DNA of 37,229 bases from Acidobacteriota bacterium (lineage in GTDB: Bacteria > Acidobacteriota > UBA4820 > DSQY01): the NCBI GenBank assembly GCA_021813555.1, contig JAKAKG010000185.1:1-37229 (forward strand), given 5' to 3'. Positions 1 through 8,850 of the stretch are shown piece by piece. The notes beneath the pieces are model-generated. The model was not told the origin of the DNA. It saw nothing but the letters and a program-made list of their open reading frames with translations, and made no database searches. Every line of letters begins with the position of its first letter. Positions within the stretch are counted from its first letter, which is position 1. The translations under genes were made by a program, and so were the position numbers.

Positions 1-1
1 G

Positions 2-1672
2 TACATCACATCCGACGGCCTTTTCGATTTTGTCCACTACAATTCACTGGAAGATACTCAGAGCTTCAAGTACGGAAGCCTGGAGGAAGTGCGCCAGGGC
101 TATCCTTACCTGGAGCAGATTTTCAAACACTCCCACTTTTCGCCTGAGATGATCACCGGCCTCAAGGTAGCCCTCGATGAACTGGGCGACGGCCCGCTCA
201 TCGTCCGATCTTCGAGCTTGCTGGAGGACAGCGAAGGGTCGGCGTTCTCGGGCAAGTACAGAAGCCTCTTCCTGGTGAACACCGGAACCAAGGAGGAGCG
301 GCTCGGCGCCCTCCTTGATGCCATTGCGGAAGTGTACGCCTCCATCATGGGCCCCGACCCCATCCAGTACCGGAAGGAGCGTGGCCTGCTGGATTTCATG
401 GAGGAGATGGGCATCCTCATCCAGCGGGTCGTGGGCACCCGCCTGGGCAAGTACTTCTTCCCGGCCTTCGCGGGCGTTGCCTTCAGCAACAACGAGTTCC
501 GCTGGTCCCCGCGGATCAGCCGGGAAGACGGCCTCCTCCGCATCGTCACGGGCCTGGGGACTCGGGCGGTGGACCGGGTGGGCAACGACTATCCAACGAT
601 GATCGCTCCCGGCCAGCCGGGCCTCCGCGTCAACGGCACCCCCGACCAGGCCCGCCAGTACGCGCAGAAGTGCATGGACGTCCTGAACCTCGACACGGGG
701 CGCTTCGAATCACCATCCATCAGCGAGGTGTTGAAGGAAGCGGGCGCGGACTTTCCCATGGTGGACAAGATCTTCTCCATTTACCAGGAAGGCGTGCTTC
801 GAAAGCCCTCCGCCCTCGGCGTGGACCCCCTCAAGGACGAGCTCGTGGTGACCTTTGCAGGCCTCGTGGAGAACACCGCGTTCATCAGGCAGATGCGCGC
901 CATCATGACGACCCTCGAGGAGGCCATGGGGCATCCCGTCGACATCGAATTCGCCTCCGACGGAAAGGACCTTTTCCTCCTCCAGTGCCGGCCCCAGAGC
1001 TGGGCTCAAGACTCCCACCGGGTGGCCATCCCGACCCTCATCCCCCAGGAAGACAAGCTCTTCTCCGCCAACCGATACGTCAGCAATGCACAGGTTACGG
1101 GCATCCGGTACCTGGTCTACGTGGACCCGATCGCATATGGCAACCTGGCCGCCAAGGGGGACATGACCGCCGTGGGCACCGCCGTGAGCCGCCTCAATGC
1201 CCTCCTCCCGAGGCGCGCCTTCATTCTCCTGGGACCGGGCCGCTGGGGAAGCCGCGGCGATATCACCCTGGGCGTACCGGTGACGTACTCCGACATCAAT
1301 AACACGGCCATGCTGGCCGAGGTGGCCCGGCGCAAAGGCGGTTACGTGCCGGACCTCTCCTTCGGAACCCACTTCTTCCAGGACCTGGTGGAGGCCAACA
1401 TTAAGTACCTGGCCTTGTACCCCGACGAGGGGGGAACCGTCTTTAACGAGGCGTTCTTCCGTGATTCTCCCAACGCCCTGGCCGAGCTTCTGCCCGATTT
1501 TGCCCAGTTCCAAGAGGTAGTTAGGGTGATCGACGTGGAGGCCGTCCGCCCCGGCATGGACGTCCAGGTCATCATGGACGGGGAGAAAAACGAGGCCCTC
1601 GCCTTCCTTCGCGAGATCCGTCCTCACGCCGCCCAGGGCCCGGCCCCGTTCGGTTCGGCGCCCAAGGACTGA
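2..1672 (+). CDS. PEP/pyruvate-binding (PPDK N-terminal type) protein, 5' truncated
   Basis: The reading frame is open from base 2, so the GTG at 89 in the ORF track is probably internal and the gene starts left of the window. About 556 residues remain. The first half resembles the ATP-grasp nucleotide-binding domain of pyruvate phosphate dikinase and PEP synthase: IVRSSSLLEDSEGSAFSGKY near its start and LLQCRPQS at its end, the usual close of the PPDK_N fold. The C-terminal ~190 residues (around LLGPGRWGSRGD and SFGTHFFQDLVE) are not the phosphohistidine or PEP-binding domains of a full PPDK. This therefore looks like the stand-alone PEP/pyruvate-binding family, whose substrate is uncertain. 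A complete ppdK lies elsewhere in the window, so this is a paralogue of one domain. The family call is firm; the reaction is not known. Confidence 0.8.
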   Translation, partial: YITSDGLFDFVHYNSLEDTQSFKYGSLEEVRQGYPYLEQIFKHSHFSPEMITGLKVALDELGDGPLIVRSSSLLEDSEGSAFSGKYRSLFLVNTGTKEERLGALLDAIAEVYASIMGPDPIQYRKERGLLDFMEEMGILIQRVVGTRLGKYFFPAFAGVAFSNNEFRWSPRISREDGLLRIVTGLGTRAVDRVGNDYPTMIAPGQPGLRVNGTPDQARQYAQKCMDVLNLDTGRFESPSISEVLKEAGADFPMVDKIFSIYQEGVLRKPSALGVDPLKDELVVTFAGLVENTAFIRQMRAIMTTLEEAMGHPVDIEFASDGKDLFLLQCRPQSWAQDSHRVAIPTLIPQEDKLFSANRYVSNAQVTGIRYLVYVDPIAYGNLAAKGDMTAVGTAVSRLNALLPRRAFILLGPGRWGSRGDITLGVPVTYSDINNTAMLAEVARRKGGYVPDLSFGTHFFQDLVEANIKYLALYPDEGGTVFNEAFFRDSPNALAELLPDFAQFQEVVRVIDVEAVRPGMDVQVIMDGEKNEALAFLREIRPHAAQGPAPFGSAPKD

Positions 1673-1763
1673 CCGGCGACTGATGTCGAAAGGTAACGGT
1701 TCCGAAGGCAAGGCGCTCTGAATGCGGCCTTTTCGCCCTCACCGCCACAAGCCCTCCTACCCC

Positions 1764-1792
1764 TTGACAGACACAACATGTTGGGCTACATT
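1764..1792 (+). promoter_or_regulatory. Candidate sigma70-type promoter of nrdJ
   Basis: TTGACA (1764-1769) is a perfect -35 hexamer. It is followed after 17 bases by TACATT (1787-1792), a 4/6 match to the -10. Transcription would start near base 1800, leaving a leader of about 95 bases before the nrdJ ATG. A 10-bp palindrome CAACATGTTG (1774-1783) sits in the spacer, so a bound repressor would block polymerase directly. Confidence 0.55.
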
Positions 1793-1817
1793 ATATCTGC
1801 TTTGGCAGATATAGGGG
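1771..1817 (+). promoter_or_regulatory. Candidate tandem NrdR boxes in front of nrdJ
   Basis: Box 1, ACACAACATGTTGGGC (1771-1786), fits the NrdR pattern ACAC-N-A-N-AT-N-T-N-G-N-G well. Box 2, TTGGCAGATATAGGGG (1802-1817), keeps the A, AT, T, G and G positions but not the first half-site. The boxes start exactly 31 bp apart, three helical turns, the spacing typical of NrdR tandem sites. Box 1 lies inside the -35/-10 spacer. A perfect 9-bp inverted repeat (TATATCTGC, loop TTTG, GCAGATATA; 1792-1813) overlaps box 2. NrdR is the usual ATP/dATP-sensing repressor of ribonucleotide reductase genes; nrdR itself is not in the window. Confidence 0.45.
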
Positions 1818-1894
1818 TTGGCTGGCCGCCACCCCCCGAAAAAATAAGACCCTCTGGCACAAGGACATGACCCCTCGCGGGAGGAGGATGCATT

Positions 1895-4800
1895 ATGGAA
1901 TCGAATCGAACAGGAACCCCTGAGGGGCAGCAGGCCCGCAAGAAGAACGCCTCGTCGGAACCCGGCAAGCTCACCCAGGCGGGCCCGCCTACGGACACGC
2001 AGGCCGCCATGGATCTTACCCATGACGCCCTCGCCCCGTTCCGGCTCGCCAGGCACTTCACCCACCCCGATACGGACCCCATGGACGAGGTGCGGTACGA
2101 GAGGCGCTCCTGCTTCATCCGCAATACGGACGGCTCCGTGGTCTTCGGCCTCGAGAATGCCGAAGTGCCCGAAGATTGGTCCCAGCTCGCCAGCGACATT
2201 CTCATCAGCAAGTACTTCCGAAAGGCCGGCGTCCCGGGAACGGGCCACGAGACGAGCATCCGCCAGGTTATTCACCGGATCTCCCACTCCCTGCGGGTAG
2301 AGGGTGAGCGCCTGGGAAGCTACTTCCAGGACAAAGAAGAGGCCGACACGTTCGAGGCCGAATTGAACCACCTCCTGGTGACCCAGAAAGGAGCCTTCAA
2401 CTCCCCCGTCTGGTTCAATCTCGGCCTTTGGCACGACTACGGCATCGAGGGCTCGGGCGGCGGTTTCGCGTGGAACGCCGCCGCGGACGCCGTCCTTGAA
2501 ACGGCCAACGCCTACCAGCAGCCGCAATGCTCGGCGTGCTTCATCCAGAGCGTGGGCGATGACCTCATGAGCATCTTCCAGCTCGCCAAAAATGAAGCAA
2601 GGCTGTTTAAATATGGCAGCGGAACAGGCTCCAATTTCTCGCGAATCCGCTCAAAGGAGGAGAAGCTTTCCGGTGGAGGTACCTCCTCCGGCCTCATGTC
2701 CTTCCTCGAAGTTCTGGACCGCGCGGCAGGTGCTACCAAGTCAGGCGGAACGACCCGCCGGGCGGCCAAGATGGTCTGCCTGGACATGGACCACCCCGAG
2801 GTGGCCGACTTTATTAACTGGAAGCGCCGCGAGGAAAGCAAGGCTCGGGCCCTGGAAGCGGCGGGAATCGACGTCGAGGACGCGGTGCACACGGTCTCGG
2901 GGCAGAACGCCAACAACTCGGTCCGAGTGACGGACGCGTTCATGGAGGCCTACGATGCGGACCAGGAGTGGAAGACCTTTTTCCGCACCACGGGGGAGGC
3001 CGCCCGGTCCTTCCGCGCGCGGGACCTCATGAGGCAGATCGCACAGGCGGCATGGGAGTGCGGCGATCCGGGCCTCCAGTACGACTCCACCATCAACCGG
3101 TGGCACACCTGCAAGGCCACGGACAAGATCAACGCGAGCAACCCGTGCTCGGAGTACATGTTCCTGGACGATTCGGCGTGCAACCTGGCCAGCCTCAACC
3201 TCATGAAGTTCCTGAATGAAGACGGAAGCTTCGACATTGAAGGGTTCAAGCACGCCGTGGGGATCTTCATCGCCGCCCAGGAAATCCTCGTGGACGCCTC
3301 ATCCTACCCCACCGAGGGCATCGCCAGAAACAGCCACGAATACAGGCCCCTGGGGCTGGGCTACGCCAATCTGGGGACCCTCCTCATGGTCAAGGGTATC
3401 CCTTACGACAGCCCCAAGGCGTCCGCCTGGTGCGGCGCCATCACGAGCCTCATGACGGGCCAGGCCTATGCCATCTCGGCGCTCCTGGCCAAGCGCAAGG
3501 GCGCCTTCGCGGGCTACGCCAAGAACCGCGACTCCATGCTCGAGGTCATCAAGATGCACCGGGACGCGAGCCTCACCGTGGAGGCTCAGCACATCCCCGA
3601 AGATCTGGCCATGGCCAGCCGGCAGGTGTGGGATGACGCGCTCGTCTTCGGCCGGCAGTACGGCTTTCGAAACGCCCAGACCACGGTCCTCGCCCCCACG
3701 GGGACCATCGGCCTCCTCATGGACTGCGACACGACGGGGATCGAGCCCGATTTTTCCCTCGTGAAGTTCAAAAAGCTCGCGGGCGGCGGCTACTTCAAGA
3801 TCGTGAACCAGAGCGTGGAACACGCCCTCCAGGTTCTCGGCTACCCTCCCGCCCAGATCCAGGACATCCTCCGCCACCTCATGGGCAACGGCCAGCTCGC
3901 GGGCGCGCCCCACGTGAACCCCGCCAGCCTCAAGGCCAAGGGGTTCACGGACGAGGACGTGAAAAAGGTGGAGGCCCAGCTCGTCCGCGTCGTGGACCTG
4001 CCCCAAGCCTTCTCGGCCTTCGTGCTGGGCGATGACTGTCTGGCCCGCCTGGGAGTGGACCCCGACGAGGCGCGCAATCCCTCCTTCAACCTCCTCGCCA
4101 CCTTAGGGTTCACGTCTCAGCAGGTGGAGGAGGCCTCTCTCGCCGCCTGCGGCCACATGACTTTGGAAGGGGCACCACACCTCAAGCCCGAGCACCTGCC
4201 CGTTTTCGACTGCGCCAACCGGTGCGGCAAACACGGCAAGCGCTTCATCGCCCCCCTGGCCCATGTGAAAATGATGGCCGCGGCCCAGCCCTTCCTTTCG
4301 GGAGCCATTTCAAAAACCGTCAACCTGCCCGGCAACATCACGCCGGAGGAGATCGAGCGGATCTATGTGGAGGCGTGGAAGCGGGGCGTGAAGGCCCTGG
4401 CCGTGTACAGGGACGGGTCCAAGGTGACCCAGCCCCTGAGCGACGCCTCCACGCAAAAGCAGCCCGAAGCGACCACGTCCCTCGACCTACGCTGGACCCC
4501 CCTCCAGCGCAAGCGCCTCCCGAAAAAGCGCCGCGGGTTCACCCAGGAAGCGAGGGTCGGGGGCCAGAAAGTCTACCTGCGCACGGGCGAATACGAGGAC
4601 GGCAGGCTGGGCGAAGTCTTCATCGATATGCACAAGGAGGGCGCCGCCTTCCGCTCCCTCATGAACTGCTTCGCCATTGCCGTCTCCCTGGGCCTCCAGT
4701 ATGGCGTTCCCCTGGAGGAATACGTGGACTGCTTCACCTTCACCCGGTTCGAGCCGCAGGGACCCGTCACCGACCATCCCAACATCAAATACTCCACCTC

Positions 4801-5131
4801 CGTCATCGATTACATCTTCCGCGTCCTGGGCATGGAATACCTGGGGCGGACCGATTTCGTGCAGGTGAAGCCCGAGGAGCTCATCAAGACGCAGGCCGAA
4901 AAGACTCTCGCCTCCCCCACCGCCAGCGCGAAGGAAGTGGCGGACGCACAGAAAAGCCTCGTCACCACGGGGGTCCCGGTCTTCAAATCGGCGGGCGCCA
5001 ACTCCCTTTCCTCCCACCTCTCCACCATGATGGGCGACGCGCCCTTCTGCAACATCTGCGGCCACATCACGGTGCGCAACGGAAGCTGCTACAAGTGCCT
5101 GAACTGCGGGAACTCACTCGGATGCTCTTGA
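1895..5131 (+). CDS. nrdJ: Adenosylcobalamin-dependent (class II) ribonucleoside-diphosphate reductase
   Basis: This enzyme reduces ribonucleotides to deoxyribonucleotides using a thiyl radical generated from adenosylcobalamin, so it needs neither oxygen nor a second subunit. The 1078-residue product is of the long NrdJ type. Visible motifs are the first redox cysteine in QPQCSACF, the catalytic loop [20 protein letters not shown] with its catalytic and second redox cysteines, and the barrel segment [23 protein letters not shown] Cys-rich tail (CNICGH...CYKCLNCG) probably serves as the dithiol shuttle or zinc ribbon. The ~150-residue segment around [20 protein letters not shown] belongs to long NrdJ proteins and is not an intein. 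The ATG is preceded by GGGAGGAGG at a suitable distance. The gene stands alone, with candidate NrdR control upstream. Confidence 0.95.
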   Translation: MESNRTGTPEGQQARKKNASSEPGKLTQAGPPTDTQAAMDLTHDALAPFRLARHFTHPDTDPMDEVRYERRSCFIRNTDGSVVFGLENAEVPEDWSQLASDILISKYFRKAGVPGTGHETSIRQVIHRISHSLRVEGERLGSYFQDKEEADTFEAELNHLLVTQKGAFNSPVWFNLGLWHDYGIEGSGGGFAWNAAADAVLETANAYQQPQCSACFIQSVGDDLMSIFQLAKNEARLFKYGSGTGSNFSRIRSKEEKLSGGGTSSGLMSFLEVLDRAAGATKSGGTTRRAAKMVCLDMDHPEVADFINWKRREESKARALEAAGIDVEDAVHTVSGQNANNSVRVTDAFMEAYDADQEWKTFFRTTGEAARSFRARDLMRQIAQAAWECGDPGLQYDSTINRWHTCKATDKINASNPCSEYMFLDDSACNLASLNLMKFLNEDGSFDIEGFKHAVGIFIAAQEILVDASSYPTEGIARNSHEYRPLGLGYANLGTLLMVKGIPYDSPKASAWCGAITSLMTGQAYAISALLAKRKGAFAGYAKNRDSMLEVIKMHRDASLTVEAQHIPEDLAMASRQVWDDALVFGRQYGFRNAQTTVLAPTGTIGLLMDCDTTGIEPDFSLVKFKKLAGGGYFKIVNQSVEHALQVLGYPPAQIQDILRHLMGNGQLAGAPHVNPASLKAKGFTDEDVKKVEAQLVRVVDLPQAFSAFVLGDDCLARLGVDPDEARNPSFNLLATLGFTSQQVEEASLAACGHMTLEGAPHLKPEHLPVFDCANRCGKHGKRFIAPLAHVKMMAAAQPFLSGAISKTVNLPGNITPEEIERIYVEAWKRGVKALAVYRDGSKVTQPLSDASTQKQPEATTSLDLRWTPLQRKRLPKKRRGFTQEARVGGQKVYLRTGEYEDGRLGEVFIDMHKEGAAFRSLMNCFAIAVSLGLQYGVPLEEYVDCFTFTRFEPQGPVTDHPNIKYSTSVIDYIFRVLGMEYLGRTDFVQVKPEELIKTQAEKTLASPTASAKEVADAQKSLVTTGVPVFKSAGANSLSSHLSTMMGDAPFCNICGHITVRNGSCYKCLNCGNSLGCS

Positions 5132-5153
5132 CGGTAGGATGGTAGCCACAGAG

Positions 5154-5461
5154 CAGCCTGCTTAGCAGACTGCTGAGAAAGTCCCGTGGGTCGCGTTGCC
5201 AGCGCCACGGGCCCGGATGCAAGGCGCCGCGACGCCGTCGATGCCTTGCACATCGTCTAGGAGCGGCAACACAGCAGGCGGGCCCGTGCCGCGGCAACCC
5301 CCATCTCCTAAAGAGGCAAATGGGGCGCAAGGGATTGGGGGCCATCTGCGTTGTGGCGGCTCCTAGGAAGGGGGCCCACCCTGCCGTCGTCGCCGCGCCT
5401 AGCATATGGCCCCCAAGCCTCTTGCGCGCGGCCCATGCGAGTTTCTCAACAGCCTGCTTAG
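5154..5461. mobile_element. MITE-like folded repeat element (element proper about 5166-5456)
   Basis: This 340-base gap carries no convincing gene. It is bounded by imperfect 25-bp terminal inverted repeats: CAGACTGCTGAGAAAGTCCC... (5166-5190) and the complement of 5432-5456, matching at about 20 of 25 positions. The element is flanked by CTTAG on both sides (5161-5165 and 5457-5461). A longer perfect direct repeat, CAGCCTGCTTAG, occurs at 5154-5165 and 5450-5461. Inside are two long hairpin arms (5195-5215 with 5279-5298; 5325-5345 with 5406-5427) and a nested 8-bp stem (5218-5225 with 5243-5250). Terminal repeats, a short duplicated flank, no transposase and extensive folding suggest a non-autonomous transposable element. 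Copy number elsewhere could not be tested. Confidence 0.55.
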
Positions 5462-5473
5462 GGGGAGTTGCAC

Positions 5474-6376
5474 GTGACACCTGCGGCGAAGGACGCGACG
5501 GTCAGGAAGCGCTCTCTTGCCCTCGTGCGCCAGCTCCTCCTGCTGGCGCTGGGAACGCTTTCCTTCGTCGTGGCGGTGAAGGGGCTTATCCTGCCCACGC
5601 ACCTGCTCACGGGGGGCGTCACGGGCGTGGCCCTTCTGCTCAACGCCCTTTTCCACTGGCCCGTGGGGCTCCTGACCTTCCTCTTCAACGTCCCCATTTT
5701 CGTGGCGGGATTCCGGGACGTGGGCCGGAAGTTCGCCTTCTACTCAGGGGCCGCGGTGCTCCTGTTTTCACTTACCGTGGATCACATCCCCGTCCCGACC
5801 TTAACGCACGACCCGTTGCTGGCCGGCATTTTCGGCGGCCTGCTCTCCGGTCTCGGGAGCGCTTGGGCCATTCAGGCGGGCGGATCCCTCGGCGGGTTCG
5901 ACATTCTGGGCGTGGTGCTCAACCGCCGCTTCAGCCTCGGGATGGGCGAAGCCTCGCTCGTGCTCAACGGCGTCCTCGTCCTTGCCTCGGGCCTGCTGGA
6001 CGTGCCGGAGCAGGCCATGTACACCCTCATTTCCATCTACGTGGCCAGCCGGGCCCTCGACACCCTCCTGGCGCCCAGATCCCGCAAGGCCGTCATGATC
6101 GTGTCCAAGGAGAGCCCCGCCATCAAGGAGAGAATCCTCATCCAGATGGCCCGCGGCGTCACCCTCCTGAAGGCCGAGGGTGCCTATACGGGGGAAGCAT
6201 CCAACGTCCTCCTGTGCGTGCTGACGCGCTACGAGCTGAAGGAATTGAAGGAAATCATCCGGGCGGAGGATCCCCAGGCCTTCGTGACCGTCTTCGAGGC
6301 CTCCGACGTCATCGGCCGGTTCAAGCGGCCCACCGCCTTTGACGTCTGGAAGAAGAACCAGAAGCAGACCGCCTGA
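5474..6376 (+). CDS. YitT family membrane protein (DUF161 + DUF2179)
   Basis: A polytopic inner-membrane protein of about 300 residues. Roughly five to six hydrophobic segments occupy the first ~210 residues (for example LLLLALGTLSFVVAVKGLIL and the glycine-rich GIFGGLLSGLGSAWAIQAGG). A soluble C-terminal DUF2179 domain follows (KAVMIVSKESPAIKERIL to VFEASDVIGRF). The family is widespread and its transported substrate is unknown. The ORF track begins at a TTG (5468), but the purine run GGGGGAG (5461-5467) sits about six bases before the GTG at 5474, so GTG is the better start. The gene begins just after the repeat element, which may carry or have displaced its promoter. It converges with the next gene, with three bases between the stop codons. 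Confidence 0.85.
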   Translation: MTPAAKDATVRKRSLALVRQLLLLALGTLSFVVAVKGLILPTHLLTGGVTGVALLLNALFHWPVGLLTFLFNVPIFVAGFRDVGRKFAFYSGAAVLLFSLTVDHIPVPTLTHDPLLAGIFGGLLSGLGSAWAIQAGGSLGGFDILGVVLNRRFSLGMGEASLVLNGVLVLASGLLDVPEQAMYTLISIYVASRALDTLLAPRSRKAVMIVSKESPAIKERILIQMARGVTLLKAEGAYTGEASNVLLCVLTRYELKELKEIIRAEDPQAFVTVFEASDVIGRFKRPTAFDVWKKNQKQTA

Positions 6377-6379
6377 GGA

Positions 6380-6730
6380 CTACCGCTTCTTGTCCCCCAG
6401 CAACATGCGGTTCAGAACCATGGAGACCAGCGAGATGAGAAGCGAGGCCACGAGGGCCCACCCGAAGCTGGCCACGTGGAACCCCGTCACCAGCCTGGAA
6501 GCGAGATAGAGCAGGCCGGCGTTGATGACGAAAACGAACAGGCCCAGGCTGAGGAGAACGAGGGGCAGGGTGAAGAAGATCAGCAGGGGCCGCAGGATGG
6601 CGTTGGCCACCCCCACCGCCAGGGCCGCGACGAGCAGGCTCCATCCCGAATCGAACTTGATGCCGGGCAAAGCGTAGCTTACAAGTCCCATGGAAGCGGC
6701 CAGGATCAGCACTCTGAGCAGGAACCTCAT
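6380..6730 (-). CDS. Small membrane protein, phage-holin-like family IV (PF04020)
   Basis: A 116-residue protein with four predicted membrane segments, a FDSGWSLLVAALAVGVANAI-type first loop and the motif RPLLIFFTLPLVLLSLGLF. These match the 'phage holin family protein' (PF04020 type), a common bacterial membrane protein of unknown role that is unlikely to be a real holin here. The start follows GGGAGG by about six bases, and the longer ORF-track version lacks such support. It is the last gene of a minus-strand group behind the glycosyltransferase and PAP2 genes, which suggests a cell-envelope role. Its stop lies three bases from that of the convergent yitT-family gene. Confidence 0.8.
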   Translation of the reverse strand: MRFLLRVLILAASMGLVSYALPGIKFDSGWSLLVAALAVGVANAILRPLLIFFTLPLVLLSLGLFVFVINAGLLYLASRLVTGFHVASFGWALVASLLISLVSMVLNRMLLGDKKR

Positions 6731-6750
6731 GGGAACCTCCCTCCCCCGGT

Positions 6751-7863
6751 CTACGGAACGCGCGGATGAGATGTTTGCCCGCGCGCCAGTGCGTCCAAGG
6801 CAAGGGCCGCGGCGCGGGCGGGAGCGCGAGGCAACCCCGACATGGGCTCCCGGGCCGCTGGGCCGGCAGGCAGGAGCGAAGGCAGGTCCTCGGGTCGGCC
6901 GCAGGCTGCCACCCATCCCAGCTTCTCCATGAACCGGACGTTCACCTGCTCTTGGCCGGGCAGTCCCGGAATGACTATGACCCTGGACATCGAGTAGAGC
7001 GCCTCCGTCAGGCTCAGCCCTCCACCCTTGGTGATCACGGCGTCGCTCGCCTGCATGAGGGCAGGTATGTCCCGCCTGTACCCTAAGACGCGGAGGCGCT
7101 CCGGCTCGGCCTGGGCCGCGGCGCGCATGGAGCGGCGCAGGCGTTCGTTGAGTCCGCACACCATGATCACCTGCCAGCCGGGAGCCTTAAGGCAGGCTTC
7201 CGCCGACGCTCTCAGCGGCCCCATGCCCCCGCCGCCGCCGAAGACCATGGCCGTGCGGGCATGGGAGTCAAGTCCCAGAGCGGCCAAGGTGTCTTCTTTG
7301 ACGGTGGCCGTCTCGAACCGGGGAGAAATGGGAAGCCCCGTGACCTGGATGCGGTCCCGAGGAATCCCCCTGGATTCCAAAAGGGGAACGAGATCGGCGT
7401 GAGGAAGGAGGAACAGGTCCACCTCGGGCCTCGCCCAGAGCGGATAGATGTCGTAATCGGTGATGACGGCGGCCAGCTTCAGGGCGCTCCCCGTGGTTTT
7501 CTTCCAGTCCGCCGCCACCTCCATGGCGTTGTACTGCGTGGCCACCACCAGGTCCGAGCCGCCCAAGCCTGTCTGCGCGAAAGCCTTCACTGCTCTGGGC
7601 CTCATCAGGGGAAGCGCCAGGGCCTCGCGCCGCGTGAAGCGAGGGGATGTGTACATGGCGTCCCAAACCTTTGGATGCTTGAGGGCCAGAAACAGGTAGC
7701 CGTGGCGGAAGAGGAGATCGTACTCGAGGGGCACCCAGGTTTCGAGCGGCCTGTGCTCGCACGCGTGGCCGAGAGGGGCCAATTCCGCCGAGAGAATTTC
7801 CGCCACCTGTGTGTGCCCCGTTCCCAAGGCGTAGGAGAGAATGACCGTTCGGAGGGAGGTCAT
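6751..7863 (-). CDS. MGDG-synthase-like glycosyltransferase (GT28 / processive glycosyltransferase type)
   Basis: A 370-residue GT-B glycosyltransferase. The N-terminal part begins with LSYALGTGHTQVAEIL, the acceptor-side loop of MurG and monogalactosyldiacylglycerol synthases. DLVVATQYNAMEVAADW and the ITDYDIYPLW segment follow the MGDG-synthase plan. The C-terminal nucleotide-sugar half contains VFGGGGGMG, a YRRDIPALMQASDAVITKGG stretch and GLPGQEQVN. The family transfers glucose or galactose from UDP-sugars to diacylglycerol or related lipid acceptors at the inner membrane. It overlaps the PAP2 gene by four bases (ATGA). That neighbour could supply diacylglycerol from phosphatidate, so a glycolipid-making pair is plausible. 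The exact sugar and acceptor are not predictable. Confidence 0.8.
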   Translation of the reverse strand: MTSLRTVILSYALGTGHTQVAEILSAELAPLGHACEHRPLETWVPLEYDLLFRHGYLFLALKHPKVWDAMYTSPRFTRREALALPLMRPRAVKAFAQTGLGGSDLVVATQYNAMEVAADWKKTTGSALKLAAVITDYDIYPLWARPEVDLFLLPHADLVPLLESRGIPRDRIQVTGLPISPRFETATVKEDTLAALGLDSHARTAMVFGGGGGMGPLRASAEACLKAPGWQVIMVCGLNERLRRSMRAAAQAEPERLRVLGYRRDIPALMQASDAVITKGGGLSLTEALYSMSRVIVIPGLPGQEQVNVRFMEKLGWVAACGRPEDLPSLLPAGPAAREPMSGLPRAPARAAALALDALARGQTSHPRVP

Positions 7864-8687
7864 GAGGCGCGGTAGAGCGCCAGTTCAAGCTTGAAGTTCT
7901 CCACGGCCCAGGTTGCCAGGAGGGTGCAAACGGCGGCGAACACCACGCCCGCGAAGACATCCAGCACCCAATGAAACCCAAGGTAGAGCGTCGAGGCTAC
8001 AACCAGCGCGGCCAGCACGTACATGGTCCGGCGGAGCCTTCTGTTGGCGCTTTGCGAGAGGAGCATGGCGAAGGTTGTGGCCAGGGAGGAGTGGAAGGAC
8101 GGGAAGCAGTTGTTGAGCCCGCTCAGCGGCCGAAGGCCCTCGATGAGCAGGGGAGAAATCTGGTTCATGAGGAGGGTCACCTCGCCGTCGCCCGCCGCCC
8201 AGCGCTCGCTCACGGGCACAAGAATATAGAAGGGAAGGATCAGCACATAGTTGAACACTGTTCCCCAGAAAAGCTTTCTAGCCAGGTCGTGCTCGCTCCC
8301 TTGGTAGGTCGCGAGCACGGCCACAAGGCCAAGAACAGGGAACACGTACAGATAGACGGCGGCCATGCCGTAGGTGAGCCACGTCGGATGCACGACTTGA
8401 AATATGGCCGTGGCGGATCCCTCGATACGCATGAAGAGGCCCGTGAAGTCCCAGCTCAGGTGCTGGGTGATGAGGTCGTCGTATTTCGTTTCGAGGATAT
8501 CCAGAAACATGATCCCCAGCAGGGTAAGGAGGTAGAAGAGCGACGGCATGCTCACCGCATGCTTCCGGGCGAAAGTCCACAGCAGATGGAAGGGTGAGGA
8601 GGCGGGTACGCACCACTTGAGCAGGACCAGGAAGGAAACGCCCGTTAGGCAAGCACCCATCAATAGGACGAGATCAGGGTGATTCAC
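7860..8687 (-). CDS. PAP2-superfamily membrane phosphatase
   Basis: A 275-residue membrane protein with about six hydrophobic segments and the PAP2 catalytic motifs: NNCFPSFHSSLAT (motif 2, PSxH with its histidine) and STLYLGFHWVLDVFAG (motif 3, the nucleophilic histidine and partner aspartate). Such enzymes remove phosphate from lipid phosphates such as phosphatidate or undecaprenyl diphosphate, or act as inositolphosphoryl-type transferases. Translation starts at GTG with GGAGGAG about five bases upstream. It is the first gene of the minus-strand group, coupled by ATGA overlap to the glycosyltransferase. A role in making lipid acceptors for that enzyme is inferred. Confidence 0.8.
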   Translation of the reverse strand: MNHPDLVLLMGACLTGVSFLVLLKWCVPASSPFHLLWTFARKHAVSMPSLFYLLTLLGIMFLDILETKYDDLITQHLSWDFTGLFMRIEGSATAIFQVVHPTWLTYGMAAVYLYVFPVLGLVAVLATYQGSEHDLARKLFWGTVFNYVLILPFYILVPVSERWAAGDGEVTLLMNQISPLLIEGLRPLSGLNNCFPSFHSSLATTFAMLLSQSANRRLRRTMYVLAALVVASTLYLGFHWVLDVFAGVVFAAVCTLLATWAVENFKLELALYRAS

Positions 8688-8715
8688 TCGCTCCTCCGGT
8701 TATGAGCCGCTTATA

Positions 8716-8724
8716 ATTATAGCA
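8716..8724 (-). promoter_or_regulatory. Extended -10 promoter of the PAP2-glycosyltransferase group
   Basis: On the minus strand the sequence reads TGCTATAAT, a perfect TATAAT with the TGn extension. It lies about 30 bases before the GTG of the PAP2 gene and about 20 before its ribosome site. No good -35 hexamer is visible, as is usual for extended -10 promoters. The surrounding 8700-8760 stretch is strikingly AT-rich for this window and separates divergent operons. Confidence 0.5.
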
Positions 8725-8850
8725 CATTGATCGTTATTTTTCTAGTGATTAGGCTCGTAGGCGGGATGGTGGCAGGCGGAGATGAGGAGATGAGGGCGCG
8801 CTTCACCGGGGGCGCTTCATCGTGCTATTCTATTGATCTGGAGGGGCTTG

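Noticed and set aside
1673-1894. Cobalamin riboswitch before the B12-dependent reductase
   Set aside because: No recognisable B12-box; the region is explained by a promoter and NrdR-like boxes.
3830-4270. Possible intein or insertion in nrdJ
   Set aside because: The segment lacks intein splice motifs and its sequence resembles the internal region of long NrdJ proteins.
5320-6342. 340-residue ORF starting in the repeat element
   Set aside because: Runs out of frame through the yitT-family gene and has an Arg/Pro/Gly-rich translation typical of shadow frames.
6380-6730. Prophage lysis gene (holin)
   Set aside because: The PF04020 family is a general bacterial membrane protein and no phage genes are nearby.
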